A DNA stretch of 64,000 nt from Mycobacterium paraense (GCF_002101815.1 NZ_LQPM01000030.1:214573-278572), one strand, 5' to 3'; positions 1-8,922 are shown, numbered from the stretch's first letter. Numbers and translations are program-made. The notes: generated by a model from the sequence alone, not told the origin.

Positions 1-1
1 C

Positions 2-721
2 GGCCAGTGGGGCTCGGCCTCGCTGGTCTCGCTGGCGCACGGCACCGGTGACGCCCAGAAGACGATGGGCATCATCTTCCTGGGGCTGATGTCCTACGGC
101 GCGGTCAGCAAGACCGAGTCCGCGCCGCCGCTGTGGGTGATCGTGTGCTGCGCCCTGGCCATGGCGGCGGGCACCTACCTCGGCGGCTGGCGCATCATCC
201 GCACCCTGGGCAAGGGCCTGGTCGAGATCAAGTCCCCGCAGGGCATGGCGGCCGAATCCTCTTCGGCGGCGGTCATTTTGCTGTCCACCCACTTCGGCTA
301 CGCGCTGTCGACGACGCAGGTCTGCACCGGTTCGGTGCTGGGCAGCGGGCTGGGCAAGCCCGGCGGCGAGGTGCGCTGGGGCGTGGCCGGCCGGATGGTC
401 GTCGCGTGGCTGATCACGCTTCCGTCGGCCGGGCTGGTCGGGGCGATCACCTACTGGATCGTGCACGTCATCGGCGGGTACCCCGGCGCGATCATCGGCT
501 TCGGCCTGCTGGTCGCCGTCTCGACGGTGATCTACATCCGGTCGCGGCGGGTCAAGGTCGACCACAAGAACGTCAACGCCGAATGGGAAGGCAGCCTCAC
601 GGCCGGTCTCGAAGGCTCGGACGAACATCCGCCCTCCGATACCGGGCCCAAAGTCGGCACCGGGGCCTCGGCCCGGTCCGGCTCCGACGACGACACGGTG
701 AGCGCGGGGAGCCCCTCATGA
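2..721 (+). CDS. pitA: Inorganic phosphate transporter, PiT family (C-terminal part)
   Basis: Low-affinity phosphate:cation symporter in the inner membrane. The 5' end lies outside the window; 239 codons are visible, in frame from base 2. The PiT signature (AHGTGDAQKTMG) is at the first residues, followed by hydrophobic segments, the second family repeat around SSSAAVILLSTHFGYALSTT and TCTGSVLGSG-like residues (seen as QVCTGSVLGSGLG), and a hydrophilic C-terminal tail rich in Ser, Gly and Asp. Its TGA stop overlaps the ATG of the next gene (ATGA), so the two are translationally coupled. M. tuberculosis pitA (Rv0545c) has the same neighbours as far as I recall. Identification is firm; nothing can be said of the missing N-terminus. 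Confidence 0.95.
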   Translation, partial: GQWGSASLVSLAHGTGDAQKTMGIIFLGLMSYGAVSKTESAPPLWVIVCCALAMAAGTYLGGWRIIRTLGKGLVEIKSPQGMAAESSSAAVILLSTHFGYALSTTQVCTGSVLGSGLGKPGGEVRWGVAGRMVVAWLITLPSAGLVGAITYWIVHVIGGYPGAIIGFGLLVAVSTVIYIRSRRVKVDHKNVNAEWEGSLTAGLEGSDEHPPSDTGPKVGTGASARSGSDDDTVSAGSPS

Positions 722-1023
722 GCCACTTCGGCGACTGGTTCAACTACGAGGCCTCGATGAAGATCCTCGTGTTCAGCATGCTGGCCGGTGCCGCACTGCC
801 CGGGCTGTTCGCCCTGGGCCTGCGGTTCCACGCCGTCGGCGGCGGGCAGGTCAGCACCGACGGCAGCTCACCGCACAAGAATCCGGTGCTGCTGGGGATC
901 GCCTGGCTGATCTACGCGGTGGTGCTGGCGGTGATCGCGTTCGCGCTGCTGTACATCTCCCGCGACTTCATCGCCCACCAGCTGGGCCAGCCCTTTCTCG
1001 GGGCCAAGCCACCCCACAAGTAG
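718..1023 (+). CDS. Small membrane protein coupled to pitA (Rv0544c-like)
   Basis: A 101-residue protein with two hydrophobic segments (about residues 13-33, KILVFSMLAGAALPGLFALG, and 54-78, LLGIAWLIYAVVLAVIAFALLYI), joined by a polar stretch containing GGQVSTDGSS and ending in a short basic tail. The ATG overlaps the pitA stop by four bases, which decides the start and suggests co-translation. The constant pairing suggests an accessory role for the phosphate permease, but this is only inference from context; no catalytic motif is visible. Confidence 0.88.
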   Translation: MSHFGDWFNYEASMKILVFSMLAGAALPGLFALGLRFHAVGGGQVSTDGSSPHKNPVLLGIAWLIYAVVLAVIAFALLYISRDFIAHQLGQPFLGAKPPHK

Positions 1024-1070
1024 CATCGAATCGTCCACCCAGCCGAGCCCCCGCGCGGAGGGATAGCGAA

Positions 1071-1373
1071 GTGAACGGATTCCTGAATTCGATTGTGTCG
1101 TGGCTGCGCGCGGGCTATCCGGAGGGCGTCCCGCCGACCGACACCTTCCCGGTGCTGGCCCTGCTGACCCGCCGGTTGGGCCACGACGAGGTGATCGCGG
1201 TGGCGCACGAGCTCATGGAGCGCGGCTGCTTCGACGACATCGACATCGGTGTGGCGATCACCCAGATCACCGACGAGCTGCCGTCGCAGGAAGACGTCGA
1301 GCGGGTGCGGGCCCGGCTGGCCGCCCACGGCTGGCCGTTCGACGAGCCCCAGGACGCCCAGGACCCCGCATAG
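1071..1373 (+). CDS. DUF3349 family small protein (Rv0543c-like)
   Basis: A 100-residue acidic, soluble protein. The GTG start is preceded by GGAGGG at 1057-1062, nine bases upstream. The sequence is helical with no membrane segment and resembles the mycobacterial DUF3349 family, whose members are small helical-bundle proteins of unknown function. It lies 47 bp after the pitA partner and just before menE, so it may share their transcript. No catalytic or binding residues can be named. Confidence 0.85.
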   Translation: MNGFLNSIVSWLRAGYPEGVPPTDTFPVLALLTRRLGHDEVIAVAHELMERGCFDDIDIGVAITQITDELPSQEDVERVRARLAAHGWPFDEPQDAQDPA

Positions 1374-1417
1374 CCGTCCTGCGCGCGCTGGGCGTCCCAC
1401 CGGGTTCCGCCGCCGCG

Positions 1418-2524
1418 GTGCTGCTGCCCGCCCTGGAAGGTGTGCTGGACGGCCGTGAGCCCGCCCTGGTGGCGGTGCCGCCCGGCGACGACGGCACGCA
1501 GCGCGCCCTGCGGGCCGGCGAGGCGATCGACGACGACGTGGCCCTGGTGGTGGCAACGTCGGGAACCACCGGCGCGCCCAAGGGTGCGCTGCTGACCGCG
1601 GCGGCGCTGACGGCCAGCGCTACCGCGACCCACCAGCGCCTCGGCGGGCCCGGCGCCTGGCTGCTGGCCCTGCCGCCGCACCACATCGCCGGGCTGCAGG
1701 TGCTGGTGCGCAGCGTGCTGGCCGGCTCGGCGCCCGTCGAGCTGGACGTGTCGGGCGGCTTCGACGTCGGCGAATTGCCCGCTGCGGTAAGGCGATTGGG
1801 CTCCGGCCGGCGCTACACCTCGCTGGTCGCCGCGCAGCTGGCCAAGGCGCTGGCCGACCCGGCGGCCGCGGCCGCGCTGGCCGAACTGGACGCCGTGCTC
1901 CTCGGCGGCGGGCCGGCGCCCCGGCCGATCCTGGACGCCGCCGCGGCGGCGGGCATCGCGGTGGTGCGCACCTACGGCATGAGCGAGACCGCCGGCGGCT
2001 GCGTCTACGACGGTGTCCCGCTGGACGGGGTGCGCGTGCGCGTCGGCGCCGACGGGCGCATCGTCATCGGTGGCGCGACGCTGGCCAAGGGCTATCGCAA
2101 CCCGGTCGACCCCGACCCGTTCGCCGAGCCGGGCTGGTTTTACACCGACGACCTGGGCGCCGTGTCCGAGTCGGGCGTCCTGACCGTGCTGGGCCGCGCC
2201 GACGACGCGATCAGCACCGGCGGGTTGACCGTGCTCCCGCAGCCGGTCGAGGCCGCGCTGGGCACCCATCCCGCGGTCGGCGACTGCGCGGTGTTCGGTG
2301 TCCCCGACGACCGGCTGGGTCAGCGGGTGGTCGCCGCGATCGTGGTGCGCGACGGCAGCGACGCGCCGACCCTGCAGGCGCTGCGGACGCACCTGGCGGG
2401 CACGCTGGACGCCACCGCCGCGCCGCGCGAGCTGCACGTCGTCGAGGCGCTGCCTCGCCGCGGGATCGGCAAGGTGGACCGGGCCGCGCTGGTGCGCCGG
2501 TTCGCCGGCGCGGGCGATCAATAG
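1418..2524 (+). CDS. menE: o-Succinylbenzoate-CoA ligase (menaquinone biosynthesis)
   Basis: ATP-dependent activation of o-succinylbenzoate to its CoA thioester in menaquinone synthesis. Adenylate-forming enzyme motifs are clear: the P-loop TSGTTGAPKG near residue 47, YGMSETAGG near 188, the YTDDLG motif near 245, and the C-terminal lysine motif GIGKVDR. About 360-370 residues is short for acyl-CoA synthetases but normal for actinobacterial MenE. The start is uncertain: GTG 1418 and GTG 1442 are both in frame (the latter matches the M. tuberculosis N-terminus I remember), and the frame stays open back to the end of the upstream gene. menA lies 8 kb away. Confidence 0.9.
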   Translation: MLLPALEGVLDGREPALVAVPPGDDGTQRALRAGEAIDDDVALVVATSGTTGAPKGALLTAAALTASATATHQRLGGPGAWLLALPPHHIAGLQVLVRSVLAGSAPVELDVSGGFDVGELPAAVRRLGSGRRYTSLVAAQLAKALADPAAAAALAELDAVLLGGGPAPRPILDAAAAAGIAVVRTYGMSETAGGCVYDGVPLDGVRVRVGADGRIVIGGATLAKGYRNPVDPDPFAEPGWFYTDDLGAVSESGVLTVLGRADDAISTGGLTVLPQPVEAALGTHPAVGDCAVFGVPDDRLGQRVVAAIVVRDGSDAPTLQALRTHLAGTLDATAAPRELHVVEALPRRGIGKVDRAALVRRFAGAGDQ

Positions 2525-2535
2525 GCTGGTCGATC

Positions 2536-3888
2536 GTGAGGGTCGCGCGACGGGAGTGGGCAGCCGTCGCGGTCGGGGTCGTCCTGGTGGCGGCGGCGTT
2601 CGTCCTGCCGCGCCTGCACTGGGGCGTGCGGCCGCGGCTGGACGTGGGCCAGGAGCGGTTCGGCACGCATGCCGGGGCCTCGCCGATCTTCGGGGCGTGG
2701 GAGATCCACGCCAGCTGGGGCACCGGCCCGGCGATTCTGATCGCCGTGGCCGCGGTGGTGTGGGGATCTGCTGTGGCGCAACGCCTTTCGTGGCGTGCGC
2801 TGACGCTGGGGACCTGGGCCACCGCCTGCGCGTGGGCGTTCGCGCTGGCGATGATCGACGGCTGGCAGCGCGGCTTCGCCGGGCGGTTGACCACCCGCGA
2901 CGAGTACCTGTCGCAGGTGCCGACGATCACCGACATACCGGCCGCCGTCCGCACCTTCTCCAGCCGCATCGTGGACTACCAGCCGAACTCGTGGACCACC
3001 CACGTCTCGGGGCACCCGCCGGGCGCGCTCTTGACGTTCGTGTGGCTGGACCGGATCGGGCTGCACGGCGGCGCGTGGGCGGGGCTGCTGTGCCTGCTGG
3101 TGGGTTCCAGCGCGGCCGCGGCCGTGGTGATCGCCGTGCGCGCGCTCGCCGACGAACGCACGGCGCGCCTGGCGGCGCCGTTCGTCGCGGTCGCGCCGAC
3201 GGCGATCTGGGTGGCCGTCTCGGCCGACGGGTACTTCGCCGGCGTCGCGGCCTGGGGGCTGGCGCTGTTGGCCGTGGCGGTACACCGCCGCGTCCGGTTT
3301 CCCGCGCTGCTCGCGGCGGCGGCCGGCCTGCTACTGGGCTGGAGCGTGTTTCTGAGCTACGGCCTGGTGCTGCTGGGCCTGCCGGCCTTGGCGGTGCTGG
3401 TCTCGGCGTCCGATTGGCGAGCGGTGCTGCGCGCGCTGGGCCCCGCGGCGCTGACCTCGCTGGCGGTGGCGGTGGCGTTCGCCGTGGCGGGGTTCTACTG
3501 GTTCGACGGCTATACCCTTGTGCAGCAACGCTATTGGCAGGGCATCGCCAAGGACCGGCCGTTTCAGTACTGGAGCTGGGCCAACCTGGCCTGCGTGGTG
3601 TGCGCGATCGGGCTGGGCAGCGTCGCCGGGATCAGCCGGTTGTTCGACGCGGCCGCCGTCCGGCGGCGTTCCGGTTTCCACCTGGTGCTGCTGGCGATGC
3701 TGGCCGCCATCGTGTTCGCCGACCTCAGCATGCTGAGCAAGGCCGAGGTCGAACGGATCTGGCTGCCGTTCACCGTCTGGCTCACCGCGGCGCCGGCTCT
3801 GCTGCCGGTCCGCTCACATCGGTTGTGGTTGGCGGTCAACGCCGTCGGCGCCCTGCTGATCAACACCGTCATGGTCACCAACTGGTGA
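2536..3888 (+). CDS. Polytopic membrane protein, GT-C-type glycosyltransferase candidate (Rv0541c-like)
   Basis: A 450-residue protein with about ten hydrophobic segments and a hydrophilic loop after the first one (residues 25-60). It starts with GTG 11 bp after the menE stop and is probably co-transcribed. The Rv0541c family has been listed among mycobacterial GT-C candidates, which use polyprenyl-phosphate sugars on the outer face of the membrane. I see no unambiguous acidic GT-C motif, so this rests on topology, family memory and the polyprenyl-phosphate sugar synthase-like gene facing it at 4625-5281. Substrate unknown. Confidence 0.75.
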   Translation: MRVARREWAAVAVGVVLVAAAFVLPRLHWGVRPRLDVGQERFGTHAGASPIFGAWEIHASWGTGPAILIAVAAVVWGSAVAQRLSWRALTLGTWATACAWAFALAMIDGWQRGFAGRLTTRDEYLSQVPTITDIPAAVRTFSSRIVDYQPNSWTTHVSGHPPGALLTFVWLDRIGLHGGAWAGLLCLLVGSSAAAAVVIAVRALADERTARLAAPFVAVAPTAIWVAVSADGYFAGVAAWGLALLAVAVHRRVRFPALLAAAAGLLLGWSVFLSYGLVLLGLPALAVLVSASDWRAVLRALGPAALTSLAVAVAFAVAGFYWFDGYTLVQQRYWQGIAKDRPFQYWSWANLACVVCAIGLGSVAGISRLFDAAAVRRRSGFHLVLLAMLAAIVFADLSMLSKAEVERIWLPFTVWLTAAPALLPVRSHRLWLAVNAVGALLINTVMVTNW

Positions 3889-3965
3889 GCCGGGCTGTGC
3901 CACCGAGACGGTAATTTCGCAGGCCTTCACTCGCATTTTGTCTGCGGATTTTCAGGCTCGGCGGC

Positions 3966-4628
3966 TCAGAGGCCGGCGGCGCGGGTGACCCGAGCGAAGC
4001 GGCTCGCCGGCCCGCACGCGTCGCGGACCACCGCGATGTCGTCGACGACGTCGACGTCGGCCAGGCGCTGCACCTCGGCCACGCCGATGCCGTTGTCGCG
4101 CAACGCCCGCAGCGTGAGCTCACCCGTGTCGGGCTGGGACATCGGCACGCCGCGCAGGCACTCCGCCATCGTCGGCGCCCCCACCCCGAGCACCCACCAG
4201 CCGCCGTCGAGGGCCAGGCCGAGGATCGCCGGCGCGTCCAGCAGCCGGCCCGCGCAGTCGGCCAACAGCCCGGCGGTGACCTGCGGGGTGTCCATCCCGA
4301 TCTGCAGGACCGGATACCCGTCGGCCGAGTCGGCGTGGGCGTTCGCGAGCCGGTCGGCAAAGTCGTTGCCGCGCTGCGGGATCACGGCGAAGGCCTCGAG
4401 CCGCTGCCGGAGCTCGGCGGCGCGGGCCGCGGCGTCCAGATCGCCGGTGAGGGCCACCACCCGCGCCACGACCGGCGCGGCGGCCACCGCGTCCAGCGTG
4501 TCCAGCAGCGCGGCCGCGGCGATGTCGGCGGCGACGCGGTCCCCCACCGTCGCCGCCAGCCGCGTCTTGGCCCGGCCGGGCTCCGGCGCCTTGGCGACCA
4601 CGAGCACGGTCACCGGCAGGTCGCTCAC
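3966..4628 (-). CDS. TIGR04282/DUF2064 nucleotidyl-/glycosyltransferase-like protein (Rv0540-like)
   Basis: A 220-residue protein with a GT-A-like fold signature: N-terminal VLVVAKAPEPGRAKTRLA, mid-protein QIGMDTPQV in place of the usual G.D.P motif, and LALDGGWWVLG. The family (rSAM/selenodomain-associated transferase 1 in other phyla) is thought to bind sugar nucleotides; no reaction is established. The GTG start overlaps the TGA of the upstream gene (GTGA), so the two are coupled. Downstream it converges on the GT-C candidate across 77 bp with no clear terminator. Confidence 0.85.
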   Translation of the reverse strand: MSDLPVTVLVVAKAPEPGRAKTRLAATVGDRVAADIAAAALLDTLDAVAAAPVVARVVALTGDLDAAARAAELRQRLEAFAVIPQRGNDFADRLANAHADSADGYPVLQIGMDTPQVTAGLLADCAGRLLDAPAILGLALDGGWWVLGVGAPTMAECLRGVPMSQPDTGELTLRALRDNGIGVAEVQRLADVDVVDDIAVVRDACGPASRFARVTRAAGL

Positions 4629-5281
4629 GAAATCACCTTCCAGAAGTCCAGGATCGCGGTGACGCTGCCCCGCAGCGAGCCGCTGACCTTCGACTTGCCG
4701 CCCGTGCGCGGGCCGTAGCTGACGTCGAGCTCGACCACCCGCCAGCCCGCGGCCGCCGCCCGGACCAGCAGTTCCAGGGGGTAACCCGAACGCCGGTCGG
4801 CGACAGCGAGATTCAGCAGCGCGTCCCGGCGGGCGACCCGCATCGGCGCGATGTCGTGCACCGGCAGGCCGTGGCGGGTGCGCAGCCGCCAGCTCATCAC
4901 GACGGTCCCGACGCGGGCGACCCACGGCCAGTGCAGGCCGGGCACCGGGCGGCGCCGGCCGGTCACCAGGTCGGCGCCGCCGTCGAGCGCGTCCACCAGC
5001 CGGGGCAGGTCGCCGGGGTCCATCGAGCCGTCGGCGTCGATGACCGCGACGATCGGGGTGGTCGCGGCGACGACGCCCGCGTGCACCGCGGAGCCGTACC
5101 CCGGCCGCGGTTCGGCGACGACCTCGGCGCCGTGCCGGGCCGCGACCGCCGCGGTGCCGTCGGTGCTGTTGTTGTCCACCACCAGCGCCCGATAGCCGGG
5201 CGGGATGGCCGCCAGCACCCCCGGCAGCGACTCTTCCTCGTTGAGACACGGCAGCACGACCGTGACCGCGTCCTGGGGCAT
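4625..5281 (-). CDS. GT2 family glycosyltransferase, polyprenyl-phosphate sugar synthase type (Rv0539-like)
   Basis: A 218-residue GT2 enzyme without membrane segments, like dolichyl-phosphate mannose/glucose synthases. Visible motifs are VVLPCLNEEESLPGVL at the N-terminus, the nucleotide-sugar DAD motif (VAVIDADGSMDPGD, about residues 76-89) and VTGRRRP. These enzymes transfer a sugar from a nucleotide donor to polyprenyl phosphate at the inner leaflet; sugar and acceptor here are inferred. Start ATG 5281 lies 15 bp after the stop of the Pro/Thr-rich membrane protein gene, and its end overlaps the next gene, so the three form one minus-strand unit. Confidence 0.87.
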   Translation of the reverse strand: MPQDAVTVVLPCLNEEESLPGVLAAIPPGYRALVVDNNSTDGTAAVAARHGAEVVAEPRPGYGSAVHAGVVAATTPIVAVIDADGSMDPGDLPRLVDALDGGADLVTGRRRPVPGLHWPWVARVGTVVMSWRLRTRHGLPVHDIAPMRVARRDALLNLAVADRRSGYPLELLVRAAAAGWRVVELDVSYGPRTGGKSKVSGSLRGSVTAILDFWKVIS

Positions 5282-5296
5282 CGGGTCAGGCCACGA

Positions 5297-7000
5297 TCAG
5301 TGCTGCGTATGCGGCAGCAGCGGTTTCACCGGTTGCTGCGGGGTCACCGGTTGCTGCGGGGTCACCGGTTGCTGCGGGGTCACCGGCTGCTGCGTGTGCG
5401 GCTGCGTCGGAACCGTTTGCGTCGGAACGGTCTGCGTATGCGGCGCCTGCGTCGTCGGCGGCGGGGCCTGCGTCGTCGGCGGCGCTTGGGTGGTGATCGG
5501 TGCCTGGGTGGTGGTGACCGGGGCCTGCGTGGTCGTGACCGGCGCCTGGGTCGTGGTGACCGGCGCCTGGGTCGTCGTCGGCGGGGTCGTCGGGGGCGTC
5601 GTCGGCGGCGTCGTCGGCGGCGTCGTCGGCGGGGTGGTCGGTGGAGTCGTGGGCGGCGTCGACGGTGGGGTCGTGGGAGGCGTGGTCGGCGGCGTGTACG
5701 GCGGATAGGGGTTGTACGGCGGATAGGGGTTGTACGGGGGGCGATAGCCCGGGTAGGGAACGATGACCGGCATCGGCACCGCCGGATTCGGATTCGGCAC
5801 GAACGCGGGGACGTCGGGCGCCGGGTTGACCGGCGCGCCGGGCGAAACCAGTTGCGGCGGGATGTAGCCGTTGGCGTCCGGGATGACGCCGCCCTGGAAC
5901 CCGGCGTTGGGCGCACCGAGCGGCGGCGGCGGCACCGGGGCCTGCTGCTGCGTGGGCAGCAGCGGCATGAACTTGCCCGGGGCGGCGTTCTGGTGGCCCA
6001 CCACCGGCTGCTGGCTCGCGGTCGGCCGGATCGCGATGGCCACCGCGGCGGCCAGCGAGGCGAATCCGATGACGGCGAAGGCGATGACGGCGTTGCCCAG
6101 CACCAGGGATCGCCTGCTCAACGGCACCCGGCCGGTCGCGCCCTCCTCCTCGGCGTCGCCGAATTCGCCGAAGTCGTCGTATTCGGGCCCGAATTCGTCC
6201 GCGCCGAGCGGTGCACCCTCGTCGGCCATCGAGTACGCCAGCTGCGGCTCCTCGGCGGCCGCCCCGGCGGCCGGCGCGAAGGCGGTCTCGTCGCCGGTGA
6301 GCGCGGCCGCGGGCGCCATCGCCGTGGCGTCCCCGGCCGCCGCGCCCGCCACCGGCAGGGCGGCCAGCGCCGCGCCGCGCGCGAGCGCGAACGTCGGATC
6401 CTCGGGAACTTCCACGCGCATGGTCGACGCGTCGCGAAGCTGGTCGGCGACCCCGGCCAGGTTCGACGACGCGCCGACGAGATAGAGCTCGGTGGGGGCG
6501 CCGGGCTGGTCGGTGAGCCGGGCCATCATCGTGTCGAGCGCGGCGGTGGCCTCGGGGCCCGACGCGCCCGCCAGGGGCTGGCGCGCCAGCATGGTGGGCG
6601 GCTGGTCGGAGTCGCCGTGCGAGTCGACGAACGACAGCGTCGCCGTCTCGTCGTCGACCACGAGCACGCCGCCGGCGCGCCCGGCCGCGCGCATCAGCGC
6701 CGTCACCGCCTGCGACTCGGAGAGCACCGCGACGTCGTGGACGCCGGAGTCCTCGAGCGCCCGGCGCAGCTGGTCGGCCTTGGCGGCGTCGGGCCAGCAC
6801 AGCCGGGTGGCCACCAGCCGGTGGTTCTCGTCGGACAGCAGCCGACTCGTCCCGGCTACGGTCTGGGTCAGCGTCTCGACCGGGTGGCCGGCCAGGTCGA
6901 CGACGGATTGGTCGAGCACGTCCGAACCGTGCGCGCCCGACCCGACCAGCGCCAGGCGGGCAACGGGACCCGTGACCGCGACCCCCAAAACCACGTCCAT
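5297..7000 (-). CDS. Single-pass membrane protein with long Pro/Thr-rich tail (Rv0538-like)
   Basis: A 567-residue protein. Residues 1-210 form a globular domain (DUF7159-like; VVLGVAVTGPVARLALVG at the start), 210-295 are Ala-rich then acidic, and about 298-325 is one membrane helix. The rest is extracytoplasmic and extreme in composition: Pro/Tyr repeats (PYNPYPPYNPYPPY), a TPPTTPP tract, PVTTTQA repeats and QQPVTPQ repeats at the end. Start ATG 7000 is set by the AAGGAGAG ribosome-binding site. Pro/Thr tails of this kind are often O-glycosylated in mycobacteria; the two glycosyltransferase-like genes directly downstream fit that, but it is inference. The repeats make length variation between strains likely. 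Confidence 0.88.
   Translation of the reverse strand: MDVVLGVAVTGPVARLALVGSGAHGSDVLDQSVVDLAGHPVETLTQTVAGTSRLLSDENHRLVATRLCWPDAAKADQLRRALEDSGVHDVAVLSESQAVTALMRAAGRAGGVLVVDDETATLSFVDSHGDSDQPPTMLARQPLAGASGPEATAALDTMMARLTDQPGAPTELYLVGASSNLAGVADQLRDASTMRVEVPEDPTFALARGAALAALPVAGAAAGDATAMAPAAALTGDETAFAPAAGAAAEEPQLAYSMADEGAPLGADEFGPEYDDFGEFGDAEEEGATGRVPLSRRSLVLGNAVIAFAVIGFASLAAAVAIAIRPTASQQPVVGHQNAAPGKFMPLLPTQQQAPVPPPPLGAPNAGFQGGVIPDANGYIPPQLVSPGAPVNPAPDVPAFVPNPNPAVPMPVIVPYPGYRPPYNPYPPYNPYPPYTPPTTPPTTPPSTPPTTPPTTPPTTPPTTPPTTPPTTPPTTTQAPVTTTQAPVTTTQAPVTTTQAPITTQAPPTTQAPPPTTQAPHTQTVPTQTVPTQPHTQQPVTPQQPVTPQQPVTPQQPVKPLLPHTQH
5326..5397 (-). repeat. 18-bp in-frame tandem repeat, four copies, in the Rv0538-like gene
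   Basis: Three identical copies (5326-5343, 5344-5361, 5362-5379) and a fourth, diverged one (5380-5397) of a unit that begins TCACCGGTTGCTGCGGGG on the plus strand. It encodes the six-residue QQPVTP repeat at the extreme C-terminus. Identical copies at nucleotide level suggest recent slippage. Confidence 0.92.
5578..5700 (-). repeat. TPPTTPP-coding simple repeat in the Rv0538-like gene
   Basis: A degenerate run of GTCGTCGG(C/G)GG-type units encodes a Thr-Pro-Pro tract of roughly 40 residues. Unlike the QQPVTP copies, the DNA units differ by synonymous changes, so this tract looks older and under protein-level constraint. Confidence 0.8.
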
Positions 7001-7260
7001 CCAGGCTCTCCTTCGGCCGGCTACCCCACAACCAGCATGTCCCGGCATCATTACACTGCGATACCGTCGGCAGTAACAGTCATTCGGGCGACACGTTCGC
7101 CTGTGAGCGCAGCGTAACCGGGTTGGCAAACCGCGACGGGCGTCGTCCGAACGGAGATTATGTTTCCAAGTAAGCAACGAAGTCGGCGCGGCAGGGGGTT
7201 CCCCCGCCCCGCAAACTGCGTTGCGCGGCAAGTGACCGTCCTCGACCCCCGGGGGGAACC
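7001..7260. other. 260-bp divergent intergenic region
   Basis: Separates the minus-strand Rv0538-like gene and the plus-strand Rv0537c-like gene. It is more A/T-rich in its middle (around 7150-7175) than the flanking genes and must hold both promoters, but no -35/-10 pair is convincing. A GGGGGTTCCCCC palindrome at 7194-7205 lies about 55 bp upstream of the plus-strand start; it has no T-run and is not a standard terminator. Confidence 0.5.
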
Positions 7261-8922
7261 GTGAGTCAGACCGCCGACGACGCCCCAACCGGCCCGATCC
7301 GCCGGCCGGGGCCGCCCCCGGGCCGCCGCCCAGCCGCGGCCGGCAGCGTCCAGGCTCCGACGCGGCGGCGGAACATCGCGGGTGACCTGACCGCGGCCGC
7401 CTTGCTCGTGCTGGCGCTGCTGTTGCCGTGGAACTTGTACTTCGGGATGGGAATCCCCGGCAGCAACAAGGCGCTGCTGGCGGCGCTGTACGTGGTGACC
7501 CTGCTGGCCCTGCTTTCGATCGCCCTGGCCGGCTCCTGGCGGGCCTCCAGCGCCCGGTTCAACCCCGCGCTGGCCGGGCGGCTCCGGTTGGCGCTCAACG
7601 CCCCCTACGCGCTGCTGGTCCTCGGCTTCATCGCCTTCGATGTGTTCGAGACCATCCGCTTCGGGGGCACCGTGAACGTCCCGGGCGGCGTCGGACCCGG
7701 GGCGTGGCTGGGCATCGCCGGCGCCCTGCTGAGCGCGCGACCGGTGGTCCGGGCCGCCGACGACGGAGGCGACAACGGCAGGTCCGTCCGGATCATCGGC
7801 TACGCGTCGATGGTGGGCGCGGCGCTGAGCTTCGGCTTCAACCTGTTCTGGCGGGTGCGATACGCGCTGCAGAGCGCGGGCGGTTCGGATTTCGGCAAGC
7901 AGAACATCGCGGTCATCGCGACGGCGCTGGTGTACGGCGTGGTGGCGTTGGTCGCCGTCGTGGTTGGTTCGAGGTGGCTGCTGCGCAGCACCAGGGCCTC
8001 GCGGCTGGCGACGGTGGCGCTCGGTGTGTCGACGCTGATCGCCGGGATCGTCGTGTGGATCCTTCCGGTGGGCCGGGACATCGACGCGTTCCACGGCATC
8101 GCGCAGAACACCTCGACCGCGGGCGTCGGGTTCGAGGGCTACCTGGCGTGGGCGGCCGCCGCCGCGATCTTCGCGCCGCCCGCCCTGCTGGCCCGGCGGG
8201 ATCCGTCGGCGACCGAGGAGAACGCCTGGCGCGCGGCGGCCCGAAACGGCTTGCTGCTCATCATCGTCTGGTGCCTGGGGTCGATGGTCATGCGGATCAC
8301 CGACCTCGCCGTCGGCGTGGCGCTGAACTACCCCTTCTCGCGCTACGACAGCATGGTGCTGGCCGCATTCGACCTGACCACCGCCCTGTTGGCGGTGTGG
8401 CTGCGGATCAACCTGGCCAACGACGCGGTCTCCCCCCGGCTGATCTCGTCGCTGTGCGGGCTCGTGGCCACCCTGAGCATCACCCGCGTCGTCGTGGGCG
8501 TCGCGCTGGCGCCGCGCTTCGAGGAGTCGCCCAACGCGCCGGCGCCAAACCCGGTGTACGGCAACAACCTTGCCCAGCAGATCACCAGCACCTTCGACGT
8601 CGCGCTGTGCGTGCTGGCCCTGTGCATCCTCGCCGCCGCGGTCATCACCGGGCAACTCGGTGCGCGGCGGGCGCGACGCCGGCGGCGCCGTCCCGGCCAC
8701 GCGCGCGGCGGCCCGGCGGGCACCCACCCGGGCCCCGCCGCGCCGACGACCCGCATCCCCGTCGGCCGCGGGGCCCCGCCGTCGGCGGCGGCGACGACGC
8801 GCATTCCGACCGGCGGTGCGCCGCAGCTGGCCGGTTCGCCGCGAATCTTCCGGGGCGACGACTCCGCGACGCGGCAGATCCCCGTTCAGAAGCCGCGGAT
8901 CTTCCGGCCACCCTCGGGTTAA
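7261..8922 (+). CDS. Large polytopic membrane protein with TRIP-repeat tail (Rv0537c-like)
   Basis: A 553-residue protein. After a Pro/Arg-rich cytoplasmic N-terminus (1-40) come about ten hydrophobic segments to residue 465, then a basic tail carrying three TTRIP/TRQIP motifs and ending in PRIFRPP. Start GTG 7261 follows a G-rich GGGGGGAA sequence. Function is unknown; the repeated TRIP motif suggests a docking or interaction tail, which is speculative. The TAA stop overlaps the stop of the convergent galE3 gene by a few bases (8919-8922). Confidence 0.85.
   Translation: MSQTADDAPTGPIRRPGPPPGRRPAAAGSVQAPTRRRNIAGDLTAAALLVLALLLPWNLYFGMGIPGSNKALLAALYVVTLLALLSIALAGSWRASSARFNPALAGRLRLALNAPYALLVLGFIAFDVFETIRFGGTVNVPGGVGPGAWLGIAGALLSARPVVRAADDGGDNGRSVRIIGYASMVGAALSFGFNLFWRVRYALQSAGGSDFGKQNIAVIATALVYGVVALVAVVVGSRWLLRSTRASRLATVALGVSTLIAGIVVWILPVGRDIDAFHGIAQNTSTAGVGFEGYLAWAAAAAIFAPPALLARRDPSATEENAWRAAARNGLLLIIVWCLGSMVMRITDLAVGVALNYPFSRYDSMVLAAFDLTTALLAVWLRINLANDAVSPRLISSLCGLVATLSITRVVVGVALAPRFEESPNAPAPNPVYGNNLAQQITSTFDVALCVLALCILAAAVITGQLGARRARRRRRRPGHARGGPAGTHPGPAAPTTRIPVGRGAPPSAAATTRIPTGGAPQLAGSPRIFRGDDSATRQIPVQKPRIFRPPSG

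Noticed and set aside
5326..5397. Regular 18-bp repeats that could suggest a CRISPR or VNTR array
   Set aside because: No spacers, no cas genes, and the repeats are in frame, coding for the C-terminus of a Pro/Thr-rich protein.
7194..7205. GGGGGTTCCCCC palindrome as a terminator
   Set aside because: Short stem, no loop beyond two bases, no T-run; probably chance in G+C-rich DNA.
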